Shown: piece by piece, positions 17,960 through 27,011 of the stretch | Numbering within the stretch: position 1 is the first letter of the stretch | How the letters are laid out: every line of letters starts with the position of its first letter | Assembly (NCBI RefSeq): GCF_014207985.1 | Contig: NZ_JACHMI010000001.1 | Span: 1,843,001 to 1,907,000, forward strand | Direction of reading: 5' to 3' | DNA length: 64,000 nucleotides | DNA from: Nonomuraea rubra | Lineage (GTDB): Bacteria; Actinomycetota; Actinomycetes; Streptosporangiales; Streptosporangiaceae | Notes under the pieces: model-generated | Seen by the model: the letters and a program-made list of their open reading frames with translations, nothing else | Database searches by the model: none | Told to the model about the DNA's origin: nothing | Translations under genes and position numbers: made by a program

Positions 17960-19456
17960 GTGGTCGACATCTCAAACTCTAACGGCGCGCATTCCGCGGA
18001 CGTCCTGGTTGTCGGCGCCGGCCCTACCGGCCTGCTGCTCGCCGGAGACCTCGCCGAAGCAGGCTTGTCGGTGATTCTTGTCGAGGCCCGTCCACGCAAG
18101 ATCAGCAACCTGTCCCGCGCTCTGGTCGTTCACGCCCGTGTCCTGGAGCAGTTCGACGCCCGTGGGATCGCGGACGAGGTGGTCAAGTTGGGACACCCCA
18201 TCGATCGGCTGGCACTGTTCGAACGGGGTGAACTCAACCCCTCCCGGCTGCCCAGCCGATACCCGTTCGTCCTGTTTCTCCCGCAATACGAAGTGGAACG
18301 CGTGCTGGAACGGCGGGCCCGTGAAGCTGGAGTCACCTTCGTCCACAGCACCAAGGTCGTAGGCATTGACCAGGACGGGAACCGTGTCACTGCCTACGTG
18401 GTCGCCGGCAAGGACGCCGATCCGGGTGGGCCGTCCGCCAAGTTCCACGCTTCTTACCTGGTCGGCACTGACGGGGTGCACAGCACCGTCCGCTCAGCGC
18501 TCGGACTACCATTCCCCGGGAAGTCCGTTCTCAGCTCATTGATCCTCGCCGACCTCAAGCTCGACCGGAAACCGGATCGGCCGTTCACCGTCAACGCCGT
18601 GCCGGACGGATTCGCGCTGCTCACCGAGATGGGCGATGACACCTACCGGCTGACCGGCTGGAATCGGCACCACCAGCTACCCGACGACGCACCACTCGAT
18701 GCCGAAGAGATCAGGGAACTGCTGCAGCTCAATTTCGGCACCGACTACGGCATCACCGACATTCGCTGGAAGTCGCGCTTCCACAGCGACGAACGACAGG
18801 CGCCCGCGTACCGCGTCGGCCGGGTCTTCCTGGCCGGTGACGCCGCGCACGTGCACTCGCCGGCAGGAGCCATGGGCATGAACACCGGCCTGCAGGACGC
18901 CGCCAACCTCAGCTGGAAACTCGTGGCCGTACTCCGCGACGGAGCAGACGACCACCTCCTGGACACCTACCAAACCGAACGGCACGCCGTCGGCAAGATC
19001 GTCCTGCGGATGAGCGGACTCCTCGTCCGCGCCGCACTGCTCCACGGGATCACCGCCCGGCTGCTACGTGCCACCGCAGGAACCATCCTCAGCAACGTAC
19101 GCCCACTGGCCGACAAGGCGGCCGCCATGATCTCCGGCATCGGCATCTCCTACCAAGCCCCACATGGCGCCCACACACTGACTGGGAAGCGCGCCCCTGA
19201 CGTCCAACTGGCAGAGGGGCGCCTGAACGAACTGCAACGCGGCGGGAGATTCGTGCTGATCACCCCCGCTGACCAGAACACGGACGTGCCTGTCCCCGAC
19301 CATGTGCTGCAAGCACACTGGACCGGCGAGCGCCGTACCACCGCACTCATCCGCCCCGACGGCTACTTCTGCTGGGCAACAGAGAAGCACGATGACGCGA
19401 ACGCTCTCCGCGCCGCACTGACCACCTGGGCGGGCGCACTCCGCGAGCGCGCGTGA
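17960..19456 (+). CDS. FAD-dependent aromatic monooxygenase (PHBH fold)
   Basis: The GTG at 17960 with GAGGAGG upstream gives 498 residues. All three hallmarks of class A flavoprotein hydroxylases are present: the GxGxxG dinucleotide fold at about residues 14-24 (VLVVGAGPTGLLLAGDLAE), the DG motif YLVGTDGVHSTVRSALG, and the GD motif RVFLAGDAAHVHSPAGAMG with NTGLQDAANLSWKL. The C-terminal thioredoxin-like tail (VLITPADQ, TALIRPDGYFCWATE) is that of polyketide and rifampicin hydroxylases. It would hydroxylate an aromatic or polyketide substrate with NAD(P)H and O2. No biosynthetic genes adjoin, so resistance or catabolism is as likely as biosynthesis. A decayed relative of the DG region lies at 44240-44500. 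Confidence 0.88.
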   Translation: MVDISNSNGAHSADVLVVGAGPTGLLLAGDLAEAGLSVILVEARPRKISNLSRALVVHARVLEQFDARGIADEVVKLGHPIDRLALFERGELNPSRLPSRYPFVLFLPQYEVERVLERRAREAGVTFVHSTKVVGIDQDGNRVTAYVVAGKDADPGGPSAKFHASYLVGTDGVHSTVRSALGLPFPGKSVLSSLILADLKLDRKPDRPFTVNAVPDGFALLTEMGDDTYRLTGWNRHHQLPDDAPLDAEEIRELLQLNFGTDYGITDIRWKSRFHSDERQAPAYRVGRVFLAGDAAHVHSPAGAMGMNTGLQDAANLSWKLVAVLRDGADDHLLDTYQTERHAVGKIVLRMSGLLVRAALLHGITARLLRATAGTILSNVRPLADKAAAMISGIGISYQAPHGAHTLTGKRAPDVQLAEGRLNELQRGGRFVLITPADQNTDVPVPDHVLQAHWTGERRTTALIRPDGYFCWATEKHDDANALRAALTTWAGALRERA

Positions 19457-19889
19457 CCCGCAATCTTCTGCTAATTAGATGCCCGCTGGAGGGGTGGACC
19501 ATGCTCGGGGCCTCTCCAGTGGGTACGGTCAAACGCCTCGATAGGCGGAGGAGCAGGCGACAAAGGAGATGCTGGGATCGCCGGGCGATGGCGATATGGT
19601 TCCGGCAAGCGCCGTCACAGTCGCGAACGCGACCGCAGCCTCTTTTTTATTTGCGCATAAATACTCCTGATGGACCTTCGTTCGGTGCAGCGTATTGGCC
19701 TGAAGATCTACCTGCCGACGGGATAGCCGTTGATGTCCGCACACAAAGGGATGCGCGCCAATCGTTGGCCCCCAATTGGTGAAATGGTTCTAGTGTACCG
19801 AGCATTTCGCGGGTCAATCAGCGGGGCGGGACCGTACCCCGAGCGGCCAAGCCTGTTGCATCCAAGCTTGATGGCGGAAACTGAAAAAG
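19457..19889. other. Stretch without a supportable gene
   Basis: AT-rich patches (TTTTTTATTTGCGCATAAATA near 19644) break up the usual high GC. No ORF has supporting signals. Confidence 0.35.
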
Positions 19890-20006
19890 GTGGCCGAAAG
19901 TGAGGGATCGTTGGCCTTGCAAGCGGTCGTACACTTGGCGGTGTCTGAGTATTGTGATGAATTATTGGCGGCAAATGGCGGAATATCATCGTTCTCTGCC
20001 ATGTGA
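19890..20006 (+). CDS. 38-aa ORF, copy 2 of the dispersed short element
   Basis: A GTG at 19890 begins VAESEGSLALQAVVHLAVSE and the frame continues YCDELLAANGGISSFSAM to TGA. Upstream AAAAAGG is a weak ribosome binding site. The first half aligns with copy 3 (MAESEGTLAA at 24152), and the whole aligns with copies 1 and 4. Codon-position differences between copies suggest it was or is translated. I do not recognise the product. It lies about 245 bp upstream of the quinone-reductase gene. Confidence 0.4.
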   Translation: MAESEGSLALQAVVHLAVSEYCDELLAANGGISSFSAM

Positions 20007-20251
20007 GTGTATCGACGCGACATCGCTCTTCCGGGTGAAGTGTAAGCAGGAAAACATAAAGAAGCCGCTATTCATGACCCCTCGCGGCGACGAATCGGCC
20101 TCCGGCATCCTGATCGTCCCGGGTAATGCGGTTTCGCTGGAAGGTGTTTATCCGTCGCGCTCGCCACCACGCTGGTCGCCGTCAGGGTGGTGAGCCCAGG
20201 CTGGGGGATGGCCGGGCCCGCTCACCGTTCAACAACTAAGGAGAGATTCAG
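20007..20251. other. Leader region of the WrbA-like gene
   Basis: A 39-codon frame at 20074-20193 (MTPRGDESASGILIVPGNAV) is present without a convincing ribosome binding site. TAAGGAGAG at 20237-20245 serves the downstream start. Confidence 0.4.
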
Positions 20252-20860
20252 TTGGAACCCGTGAAGCTATCCGTGATCTACTACAGCGCGACCGGTAACG
20301 TGCACACGCTCGCCACCACGCTGGCGGAAGGAGCGCGGAAGGCTGGCGCCGACGTACGCCTGCGCAAGGTCGCCGAACTGGCGCCGCCACAGGCCATCGC
20401 GAGCAACCAACAATGGGCCCAGCATGCAGAGAGCACGCGCGAGATGGCCGAGGCGAGCATAGACGACCTGTTGTGGGCCGACGCTGTGCTGCTGGGCACA
20501 CCCACCAGGTACGGGACCATGGCCAGCCAGCTCAAGCAGTTCATCGACACGACCGGACCCGCATGGCAACAGGGACTGCTGGCCGACAAGGTCTACGGCG
20601 CCTTCGGCTCGGCGGCCACAGCGCACGGCGGTCACGAGAGCACACTGCTGTCCCTGCATACGATCTTCTACCACTGGGGTGGGATCATCGTCCCGCCGGG
20701 ATACACCGACCTCGTGCAATTCCAGGTTGGCACGCCCTACGGCACCACCCATCTCGATGGCAAGGGCGAGCCGGGCGAGCTTACGCTCGAGAGCGGCCGC
20801 TACCAGGCGCAGCGCGTCGTCGAGACCGCCGCGGCGCTCAGGGCCGGCCGAAGCCGGTAA
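20252..20860 (+). CDS. WrbA-like NAD(P)H:quinone oxidoreductase (flavodoxin fold)
   Basis: The start is TTG at 20252, eight bases after AGGAG; the GTG at 20261 is too far from it. The 202-residue protein has the flavodoxin-like FMN-binding loop VIYYSATGNVHTLATTLAEGA, the WrbA motif AVLLGTPTRYGTMASQLKQFID, GSAATAHGGHESTLLSLH and the C-terminal PYGTTHLDGKG. WrbA enzymes are FMN-dependent two-electron quinone reductases that limit redox cycling, and length and motifs agree. A strong hairpin follows at 21015. Confidence 0.85.
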   Translation: MEPVKLSVIYYSATGNVHTLATTLAEGARKAGADVRLRKVAELAPPQAIASNQQWAQHAESTREMAEASIDDLLWADAVLLGTPTRYGTMASQLKQFIDTTGPAWQQGLLADKVYGAFGSAATAHGGHESTLLSLHTIFYHWGGIIVPPGYTDLVQFQVGTPYGTTHLDGKGEPGELTLESGRYQAQRVVETAAALRAGRSR

Positions 20861-21538
20861 GACGCTTCCCGCCGAAATCGGAACGAGCCTGACAACAAGA
20901 GTTTGATCGGTCCGGCGTCCTGACCAACGCGGAACGTGAAGTTGAGGCCGCGTTGTGGATGGCCAGTGGCGCTGACTGCATAGCTCGCCAGGGCGGCCAT
21001 GACGCGGACGAGGTGTCACAGGTACGTCTCATAGAGGCGTACCTGTGACTGGCGAGGCCGAAGAAGTGCTAACAGTCCTGGGCGTATCGCCATCCGGCGG
21101 ACTCCCTGGTGGATCGTGGTCGCCAGCAGGTGAGCCTCTCGGCTCCTGGATGTCGAGTCCTGATGAAGGATTGTGTCCCTGCTGGATGGTTGGCGGCGTG
21201 GACGTGTTGAATGTGGCCGTCCAGCTCGATGCGAGGACTCATGCCAACAATCAGGTTCGGCGTCGCGCAATGCGCCGCAAGATCCGTCCTACCATCCCGA
21301 CCAATGCGCCACGCCGAGGGAGTCACGCTGCGACACTCGGCGGGCCCCTCCACTGTCTTGAACCCGACTTTCCAGGACCACGGTGTTCAGGCCAGCCCCT
21401 TCCCACACCAGGTGATGAAGGATCCGGCGAGTCGTGCGGTCGGTGAAGGGCGGGGGCAGACTCGCCGTCGACACTCTTGGCCGGAGCGCGGGCCCGCGCG
21501 AAAGACGGGCCGGATCCCTGCGTTGACGGGGGAGGAGC
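20861..21538. other. Convergent intergenic region
   Basis: It lies between the WrbA-like gene and nadE, both reading in. It contains the perfect 12-bp hairpin at 21015-21049. No frame is convincing as a gene. Confidence 0.4.
21015..21049. terminator. 12-bp perfect hairpin
   Basis: GTCACAGGTACG pairs with CGTACCTGTGAC across TCTCATAGAGG, whose TCT/AGA can extend the stem. It sits between convergent genes and could stop transcription in both directions. Confidence 0.65.
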
Positions 21539-22384
21539 TCACAGCGTCCGGACGTCTGGGGCGGTCGGCAGCTGTCGCTTGTGCTCGGTGAGCCCATAGC
21601 GGTGGACGATGACCTCGAAAGCGGCCTCACCAACCGGCTTGCCTTCCAGAAGGTCGTCGATGTCGTCGTAAGTGACGCCGAGGGCTTCCTCATCGGGCCT
21701 GCCCGGGTTCAGTGTCTCCAGGTCTGCAGTCGGGGCCTTGTGGATCAGTGCGGGCGGCGCACCGAGTGCCTGCGACATGGCCCGTACGCGGCGCTTGGTG
21801 AGGCCGGTGAGCGGGACCACGTCGGCCGCGCCATCGCCGAACTTGGTGAAGAAGCCAGAGACCGCCTCGGCAGCATGATCGGTACCCACCACCAGGCCGT
21901 CGTACGCTCCCGCCACCGCATATTGAGCGATCATGCGTTGTCGGGCCTTCATGTTGCCGTGCAGGAAGTCCTGCTGGAGTGCGTCCCGGAATGCCATGCC
22001 GCTGGCTAGCACCGCATTTAGTGCGGCGTCACTGGCAGGCTGCACATCCACGGTCAGCACTCGGTCGGGCTGGATGAACTCGAGCGCCAGCTGCGCATCC
22101 TTCTCATCAGCCTGAGCTCCGTACGGTAGTCGCATCGCGAAGAACGTCGCTTCCCGCCCGGCATCACGGACCCGCTCGACCGCAAGTTGACACAGCCGGC
22201 CCGCGGTCATGGAGTCCACACCGCCGCTGATGCCCAGGACCAGCGAGCGCCGCCTCGTGGAGAGCAACTGGTCGCTGAGGAAGGCCACACGGCGCTCAAT
22301 CTCCTGCCACACATCAAAGGACGCGCTCACCTGGAGATCTCGAGCGATCTCCTGCTGCAGGGACAAAGAATTCTGGTCGGTCAC
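21539..22384 (-). CDS. nadE: Ammonia-dependent NAD+ synthetase
   Basis: The GTG at 22382-22384 with GAGGAG upstream gives 281 residues, close to the 275 of E. coli NadE. It is an N-type ATP pyrophosphatase with the P-loop LGISGGVDSMTAGRLCQLA at about residues 50-66, the AMP-binding MRLPYGAQADEKDAQLAL, GNMKARQRMIAQYAVAG, the GTDHAAEAVSGFFTKFGDG loop and the C-terminal LTKRRVRAMSQALGAP with KAPTADLETLNPGRPDE. No glutaminase domain is fused, so NH3 is the direct nitrogen donor. It makes NAD from deamido-NAD at the last step of the pathway. Most actinomycetes carry a glutamine-dependent NadE, so this may be a second enzyme. Confidence 0.93.
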   Translation of the reverse strand: MTDQNSLSLQQEIARDLQVSASFDVWQEIERRVAFLSDQLLSTRRRSLVLGISGGVDSMTAGRLCQLAVERVRDAGREATFFAMRLPYGAQADEKDAQLALEFIQPDRVLTVDVQPASDAALNAVLASGMAFRDALQQDFLHGNMKARQRMIAQYAVAGAYDGLVVGTDHAAEAVSGFFTKFGDGAADVVPLTGLTKRRVRAMSQALGAPPALIHKAPTADLETLNPGRPDEEALGVTYDDIDDLLEGKPVGEAAFEVIVHRYGLTEHKRQLPTAPDVRTL

Positions 22385-22675
22385 GATTGCTCCTCGGTCT
22401 GGACTCGTGGGCCTGGTCGGCATGCGCCGCTGCCGCGCGACAACGGGCTTAACTGCATCGACAGCCCTGGTCAAGTGGGGTGGTCCCGTCCGCGCCTGGT
22501 TCGACGCGTCCATTATCGACGGCTCGCAGCAACGCCGGCCGTCATCTGCACCTGATCACGCGAACGGTGCCGCAACCGCCGACTTGTGCCTGGGAGAGTG
22601 AGTCCCGCCTTCAGCCGGGGACGAGAGCTCGAGGACACTGGGTTGATGAGCCCAACAAGAGCACCGCGGACGTTC

Positions 22676-24055
22676 TCACGGGTTCGGGCATCGTCTTCCT
22701 CCTTTCGTGGAAGCGGCGGGTGGACGATCGGCAGGGTTTCTGTACCAGGTCAGGGCCAGCATGCTAGCGGCGGCCATCGCTGCGGCGAGCACGACGGCTA
22801 TGCGCATTCCCTGGAGACCGTAGCCGCCGAAGGACCAGACGCATGTCGCGAGCGCCGGGCCCAAGGCCACGCCGAGCTGGCGGGCGAGGCTTGTCGTTGC
22901 GGCGGCGGTGCCGAGCAGGTGCCGCGGGGTATTGGTCATGGCCATGGCCTGGTTGGGCCCGGCGAACAACCCGGCACCCGCTCCAGCGACGGCCAGCCTC
23001 CAGGCCAGGTCGGCAGGACCCCAGCCCGTTCCCATCGGGATGATCAGCACCAGACCGATGGTCACCGTCACTGTCCCGATCTGGGCCACGCGCCGGGCGT
23101 CCCAGCGGTCGGCGAGAATCCCAGCGGCCAGTCCGGTCAGCATCATCGCTGTGGGAAAGGCGAGCATCGCCAGGCCTGTCTGGGTGGGCAGGACGGCCGC
23201 GACACCCTGTAGGTAGAACGGGATCACGAACAGCGCGGCCATGACCGCTGTCATCTCCGCGAGCAGTGCAAGGTGCGGGGCGGCGACGCGCTGAGCGCGC
23301 AGCAGGTCGATGACTGGGCGACTGCCCGGCAGCCGACGCCACATCAGCATGAACGGCACGGCGACCACCGCCAGCACGATCCACCCCGCGCCTTCGCCCG
23401 CGGCGAGTGACAGGGCGAGCATCACCGCCACAGCGGCGGCGCCGAGCAGCCCGGCCTCAAGGGCCCAAGCGCGATCGGGCAGGCGCGGCCGGCCGCCCGG
23501 CGGTAGCTGTGCCACGCCGATTGCGATCACGAGAACGCTCACCGGCACGTTGAGATAGAAGATCCAGGGCCATCCCAGAGCTTCGATCAGCAGGCCGCCG
23601 AGCACCGGCCCGCTCATCCCGCCCAGCGAGCCAAGGATGAGCACCAGGGACATCGCCCGGCCGCGGGCCTCGTCGCGTACCGCGATTGTGGCCAGCAGCG
23701 AGATCAGGGTGAGCAGGACAGCGCCGAACGTGCCCTGTACGGCACGAGCAGCGATCAGCCAGGCGATGTCAGGGGCGAGCCCGACCAGAATGCTTGCGCA
23801 TCCGAAGCCGGAGATGGACAACACCAGAGCGGTACGGGCCGCCGCCCCATCAAGCCAGCGGCCGCTCGGCACGGTGAGCGCGATAAGGGGCAGTGCGTAC
23901 CCCAGCACCGCCCACTGCGCGAGGCCCGGACCGATGCCGAGATCGCGCTGAATAGTAGGAAGCGCGACGTTGATGGCCGTAGCGTCGAGCTGTGCCATGA
24001 ACACGGCCACCCCGCTCGCACCCACGAGCAACCAACGATTCCGCATGCCCTCCAT
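22676..24055 (-). CDS. MFS drug-resistance-type exporter (DHA2, 14 TM)
   Basis: Starting at the ATG at 24053-24055 the protein has 459 residues. FMAQLDATAINVALPTIQRDL is the DHA2 motif D1. Motif A is in the loop after TM2 (VPSGRWLDGAAARTALVL), and the TM5 motif C is LILGSLGGMSGPVLGGLLIEALGWPW. The C-terminal half includes TTSLARQLGVALGPALATC. Such pumps export antibiotics, dyes or metabolites. A closer ATG at 24046 is possible but is too near the GGAGG. The divergent side holds the short element at 24152 and no obvious regulator. Confidence 0.87.
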   Translation of the reverse strand: MEGMRNRWLLVGASGVAVFMAQLDATAINVALPTIQRDLGIGPGLAQWAVLGYALPLIALTVPSGRWLDGAAARTALVLSISGFGCASILVGLAPDIAWLIAARAVQGTFGAVLLTLISLLATIAVRDEARGRAMSLVLILGSLGGMSGPVLGGLLIEALGWPWIFYLNVPVSVLVIAIGVAQLPPGGRPRLPDRAWALEAGLLGAAAVAVMLALSLAAGEGAGWIVLAVVAVPFMLMWRRLPGSRPVIDLLRAQRVAAPHLALLAEMTAVMAALFVIPFYLQGVAAVLPTQTGLAMLAFPTAMMLTGLAAGILADRWDARRVAQIGTVTVTIGLVLIIPMGTGWGPADLAWRLAVAGAGAGLFAGPNQAMAMTNTPRHLLGTAAATTSLARQLGVALGPALATCVWSFGGYGLQGMRIAVVLAAAMAAASMLALTWYRNPADRPPAASTKGGRRCPNP

Positions 24056-24151
24056 CCTGAATCCACCCCACAAAACTTCACGACGTATGCGGCTCGGAAA
24101 GTACACAGCATGACAGTTTCGCACAAGGGGAAATCGCAGAGGCTGGCTCGA

Positions 24152-24350
24152 ATGGCCGAAAGCGAGGGGACTCTGGCCGCATATCTATCGCGTCGTCGTC
24201 GGAGGCTTGAAATATTGTGTCGAGCTGTTGCCGCTGGCCGGCGGTGAATTACTCCGTCTGATACCAGCATCCCTCACGAGACATGAGGAGAACATGACGA
24301 GGAAACCGTGGCGCCGAGGGGCTGCCCACGGATCAGTGGCGCGGGAATAG
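24152..24350 (+). pseudogene. Copy 3 of the dispersed short element (one-base frameshift)
   Basis: The ATG at 24152 begins MAESEGTLAAYLSRRRRRLE. One extra A in GAAATATTG breaks the frame. Removing it gives LEYCVELLPLAGGELLRLIP, which matches SEYCDELLAANGG of copy 2, and the frame would run to the TAG at 24348-24350 for about 65 residues. Function unknown. Confidence 0.4.
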
Positions 24351-24510
24351 AGAGCGAGTCCCAGAACGGCCGTCGATGGCGCCAGGAATATGCCGAACCC
24401 TCACATGCGAACGGGGTATTTCGCTGTCACATTGACAGGCCGAACCTATGGCTCAGCATTTGCAAAGGGCTGGCGTCGGCCGACAATTTCATGCGGCAAA
24501 CTGCAGTCGA

Positions 24511-25140
24511 TCAGTGGCCCTCGCCTGAAGCCGGGTGCACGAAGGTCGACTCGTAGAGCGCCAGCAGATGCTCCTCGACCTGCTCCTGGGGCCAGTCGCG
24601 TTCGGTCATGATCCGGTCGAACAGGTCCGTCGAGATCAGGCTCCAAAGCATGTCGGCCGCCGTGTCGGCGGTCCAGGGCGCCGCGAGCCGGCCCTCCTCC
24701 GCCAGTCGGCCAGCGATCCGCCGACAGTTGTCCAGCTGGGCGGCGGCGACCGTGCGTTTGTGTCTGGCGGCGTCAGCATCAGAGGGATCGACGCGCGCCA
24801 ACGCGTGATTCATCACGGTCAGGCGCGGGTGATACCGAGCCAGGTGGCGCACCCACTCCCGCAGAGCCTCCACCGAGTTGGTGGCCTCCCAGACTCTCGC
24901 CAGCGATTCGGCCAGGCCCTCGCGGTCCGCCACGTATCCGAACAGCGCTGTGACCAAGTCGGTGCGCGAGCGGAAGTGCAAGTAGACCGCTCGTCGCGAG
25001 ACGCCGGCTCGGGCGGCGACCTCGGCCATGGTCAGGGCCTCGAAGCCGTCGCACTCAAGGATCTCCCGGGTCGCAGCGAGCAGGGCGTCGCGCGTGCGTC
25101 GGCTGCGCGCATTGTGCGGGTCTTCGATCGCCGGCGCCAT
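24511..25140 (-). CDS. TetR-family transcriptional regulator
   Basis: The ATG at 25138-25140, preceded by AGAGGTGG, gives 209 residues; an ATG at 25167 lacks a ribosome binding site. The N-terminal TetR helix-turn-helix is clear: RDALLAATREILECDGFEAL, MAEVAARAGVSRRAVYLHF and RSRTDLVTALF. The C-terminal ligand domain is helical with WSLISTDLFDRIM. It is divergent from the GlxA-type gene at 25213, with a palindromic TAGT-N2-ACTA site between them, so it probably controls that gene and itself. Confidence 0.88.
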   Translation of the reverse strand: MAPAIEDPHNARSRRTRDALLAATREILECDGFEALTMAEVAARAGVSRRAVYLHFRSRTDLVTALFGYVADREGLAESLARVWEATNSVEALREWVRHLARYHPRLTVMNHALARVDPSDADAARHKRTVAAAQLDNCRRIAGRLAEEGRLAAPWTADTAADMLWSLISTDLFDRIMTERDWPQEQVEEHLLALYESTFVHPASGEGH

Positions 25141-25173
25141 GGCCACCTCTGTTCGCGAATTACTCATCGCGTG

Positions 25174-25183
25174 TAGTTTACTA
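25174..25183. promoter_or_regulatory. Candidate operator between tetR and glxA-like genes
   Basis: TAGTTTACTA has TAGT and ACTA arms around two bases. It sits in the 70-bp divergent spacer and is absent from the duplicated copy of the GlxA gene. Confidence 0.4.
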
Positions 25184-25185
25184 AC

Positions 25186-26198
25186 TGCACATGGTGTGAA
25201 GTTCGGGGGTGGGTGGTGAACGGTGTCATCGACGTGTCCGGCGTTGCCGGTGGTGAGCGGGGGGTGCTGTTCGTGGTGTATGACGGGGTTCAGTTGATGG
25301 ATGTGGCCGGGCCGGCGGATGCGTTCGCCAGTGCCGCGCGGATGGCGGGTGGCGGGTATCGGGTATGGCTGGCCTCGGCCGGGGGGCGGGATGTGCGGAC
25401 CTCGTGCGGGATGCGCATGGGGGTGGATGTGGATGTGGCGGATGTCGCGGGTCCGGTGGACACGCTCATGGTGGCCGGGGGGCTGAGCCGTCGGCAGGCG
25501 ATGCTGGAGCGTGAGCTGGTCGGGCATGTCCGGCGTCTGTCGCATCGGGCCAGGCGGGTGGGGGCGATGTGCACCGGCGCGTTCGTGCTGGCCGAGGGCG
25601 GCCTGCTGGACGGCCATCACGTCACCACGCACTGGCGATTTCGCGAGGAGTTGGCCGCGGCCTACCCCGCCGTGACGGTCGAGGCCGATGCGATCTTCGT
25701 GCAGGATCCGCCGATCGTGACCGCGGCGGGCGTGAGCGCCGGGGTGGATCTGGCCTTGTCTCTCATCGAGCAGGACCACGGAGCGGAACTGGCGCGGCAG
25801 GTGGCCCGGTGGCTGGTGGTGTTCATGCAACGGCCGGGCGGCCAGTCCCAGTTCAGCGTCTGGCAGCAGACCCAGACGGTACGCAACCAGGCGCTACGCC
25901 GGCTGCTGTGCGACATCGCCGCCGACCCCGCCGCCGACCACACGGTGCCTGCCATGGCCGCCCGCCTGTCCACCAGCACCCGCAACTTCACCCGGATCTT
26001 CAGCCGCGAAGTCGGTCTCAGCCCCGGCAAGTACGTCGAACGCGCCCGCGTCGAAGCCGCCCGCCTGCTCCTGGAAACCACCACCGAAGGCCTGGAAGTC
26101 GTGGCCCGCCACAGCGGATTCGGCACCGCCGAAACCATGCGCCGCGCCTTCATGCGCCAACTCGGTATCCCACCCAGCACCCACCGCCAACGCTCCCG
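25186..26198 (+). repeat. Inverted duplication, left arm (1,013 bp)
   Basis: The sequence is the reverse complement of 37403-38415. Identity begins at TGCACATGG, 27 bp before the GTG start, and ends inside the last codons (CGCTCCCG). The encoded proteins are identical across the arm. Flanks diverge at once on both sides. Confidence 0.9.
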
Positions 26199-26202
26199 GT
26201 AA
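25213..26202 (+). CDS. GlxA-type regulator (DJ-1/PfpI domain plus AraC HTH), copy 1
   Basis: This 329-residue protein has an N-terminal class-I-glutamine-amidotransferase-like domain (VLFVVYDGVQLMDVAGPADA, then VGAMCTGAFVLAEGGLLDGH with the nucleophile-elbow Cys, THWRFREEL, VTAAGVSAGVDLALSLIE). It ends in an AraC/XylS DNA-binding domain with two helix-turn-helices (MAARLSTSTRNFTRIFSREV, GFGTAETMRRAFMRQLGIPP). Relatives regulate choline, arginine or carnitine catabolism and stress responses. It is divergent from a TetR gene. A second copy with the same protein sequence except the C-terminal tail is at 37387-38388. Confidence 0.92.
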   Translation: MVNGVIDVSGVAGGERGVLFVVYDGVQLMDVAGPADAFASAARMAGGGYRVWLASAGGRDVRTSCGMRMGVDVDVADVAGPVDTLMVAGGLSRRQAMLERELVGHVRRLSHRARRVGAMCTGAFVLAEGGLLDGHHVTTHWRFREELAAAYPAVTVEADAIFVQDPPIVTAAGVSAGVDLALSLIEQDHGAELARQVARWLVVFMQRPGGQSQFSVWQQTQTVRNQALRRLLCDIAADPAADHTVPAMAARLSTSTRNFTRIFSREVGLSPGKYVERARVEAARLLLETTTEGLEVVARHSGFGTAETMRRAFMRQLGIPPSTHRQRSR

Positions 26203-26204
26203 AG

Positions 26205-26494
26205 CTGACGTAGCCCCGGAGTAACCAGCGGCCAGCTGGCGCAGCTGACCTGACTAGCGTCGAATGGCCTGCCGCTCGACATTGAGGGTCCTGGTATGTC
26301 ATTCAAAGGGATAGCGGCCTGCGAGATGTGACCTAATGCGTGGGATGTTTGGCCTTGATTCCGGTCGCCAAATTACTTGACGTCTGAGTATCCTCTCGGC
26401 CAATTGCTGGGAGGGGGTCATATTTCCACCCTTTGGTCGGCGTGTAGAAGACCATGGGCAACATCCGCCTCATCATAAAGTGGAAGGAAATCTC
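26205..26494. other. Leader of the SpaA-like gene with copy 4 of the short element
   Basis: Around 26350-26450 one frame reads SEYPLGQLLGGGHISTLWSA, which parallels SEYCDELLAANGGISSFSAM of copy 2; TTGGCCTTG and GTCTGAGTAT are shared at the DNA level. The element is not intact as an ORF. AAGGAAA at 26484 serves the next start. Confidence 0.4.
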
Positions 26495-26920
26495 GTGAAG
26501 AAACTGCGAGCGGCAGTCCTCGTTGCGGTGGCCAGCATGACCGGTGCTGTCCTGTCGGCCACGCCGGCTACCGCGGCACCGAGTCCGGCGAGCATCTGCG
26601 GCTCCGGGTATGGTGTGATCGACTCGGCGGCTAGCACATACGTAAGGCTCTATCTGCTCTACAGCCGAACCAGTGGCAAGAATTGTGCCGTTGCCATCCA
26701 TCTCGGATCGGCCTACGGCCCCAGTCACAAGATCAGCATCGTCGGAATAGAGAACAAATCCGGGAGAATCGACACCGACGGTGGTCCCGGGTCGTTGTAC
26801 TCGAAATACGCTGGACCCGTCTACGTGTCAGGCAAAGGCCAGTGCGTGAGGGCTTGGGCGGCCCTCGAATACAAGGGCGCCTCACGCAGGGCCAGCATCC
26901 CGTGGGGTCACTGCAGCTGA
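26495..26920 (+). CDS. Second secreted SpaA-like protein
   Basis: I place the start at the GTG at 26495, with GAAGGAAA upstream; a GTG at 26480 is in frame but overlaps that site. The product is about 141 residues, with a signal peptide KKLRAAVLVAVASMTGAVL ending ATPATAA. The mature part keeps the family pattern: SICGSGYGVIDS, LYLLYSRTSGKNCAVAI, YAGPVYVSGKGQCVRAW and a final WGHC. Four cysteines match the protein at 2312, but sequence identity is only moderate, so this is not a recent duplicate. A terminator hairpin follows. Confidence 0.75.
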   Translation: MKKLRAAVLVAVASMTGAVLSATPATAAPSPASICGSGYGVIDSAASTYVRLYLLYSRTSGKNCAVAIHLGSAYGPSHKISIVGIENKSGRIDTDGGPGSLYSKYAGPVYVSGKGQCVRAWAALEYKGASRRASIPWGHCS

Positions 26921-26983
26921 TCTGCCGCCCTGCGACCGGAAGAGTGGGTTCTCAGAGACGGGCGTGGCGCCACGTTCGCCGAT

Positions 26984-27011
26984 GGGCTCTGCCCCTGTTT
27001 GGGCAGGGCCC
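26984..27011 (+). terminator. Hairpin terminator after the SpaA-like gene
   Basis: GGGCTCTGCCC pairs with GGGCAGGGCCC (one G-T pair) over the loop CTGTTT, 64 bp after the stop. Confidence 0.7.
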
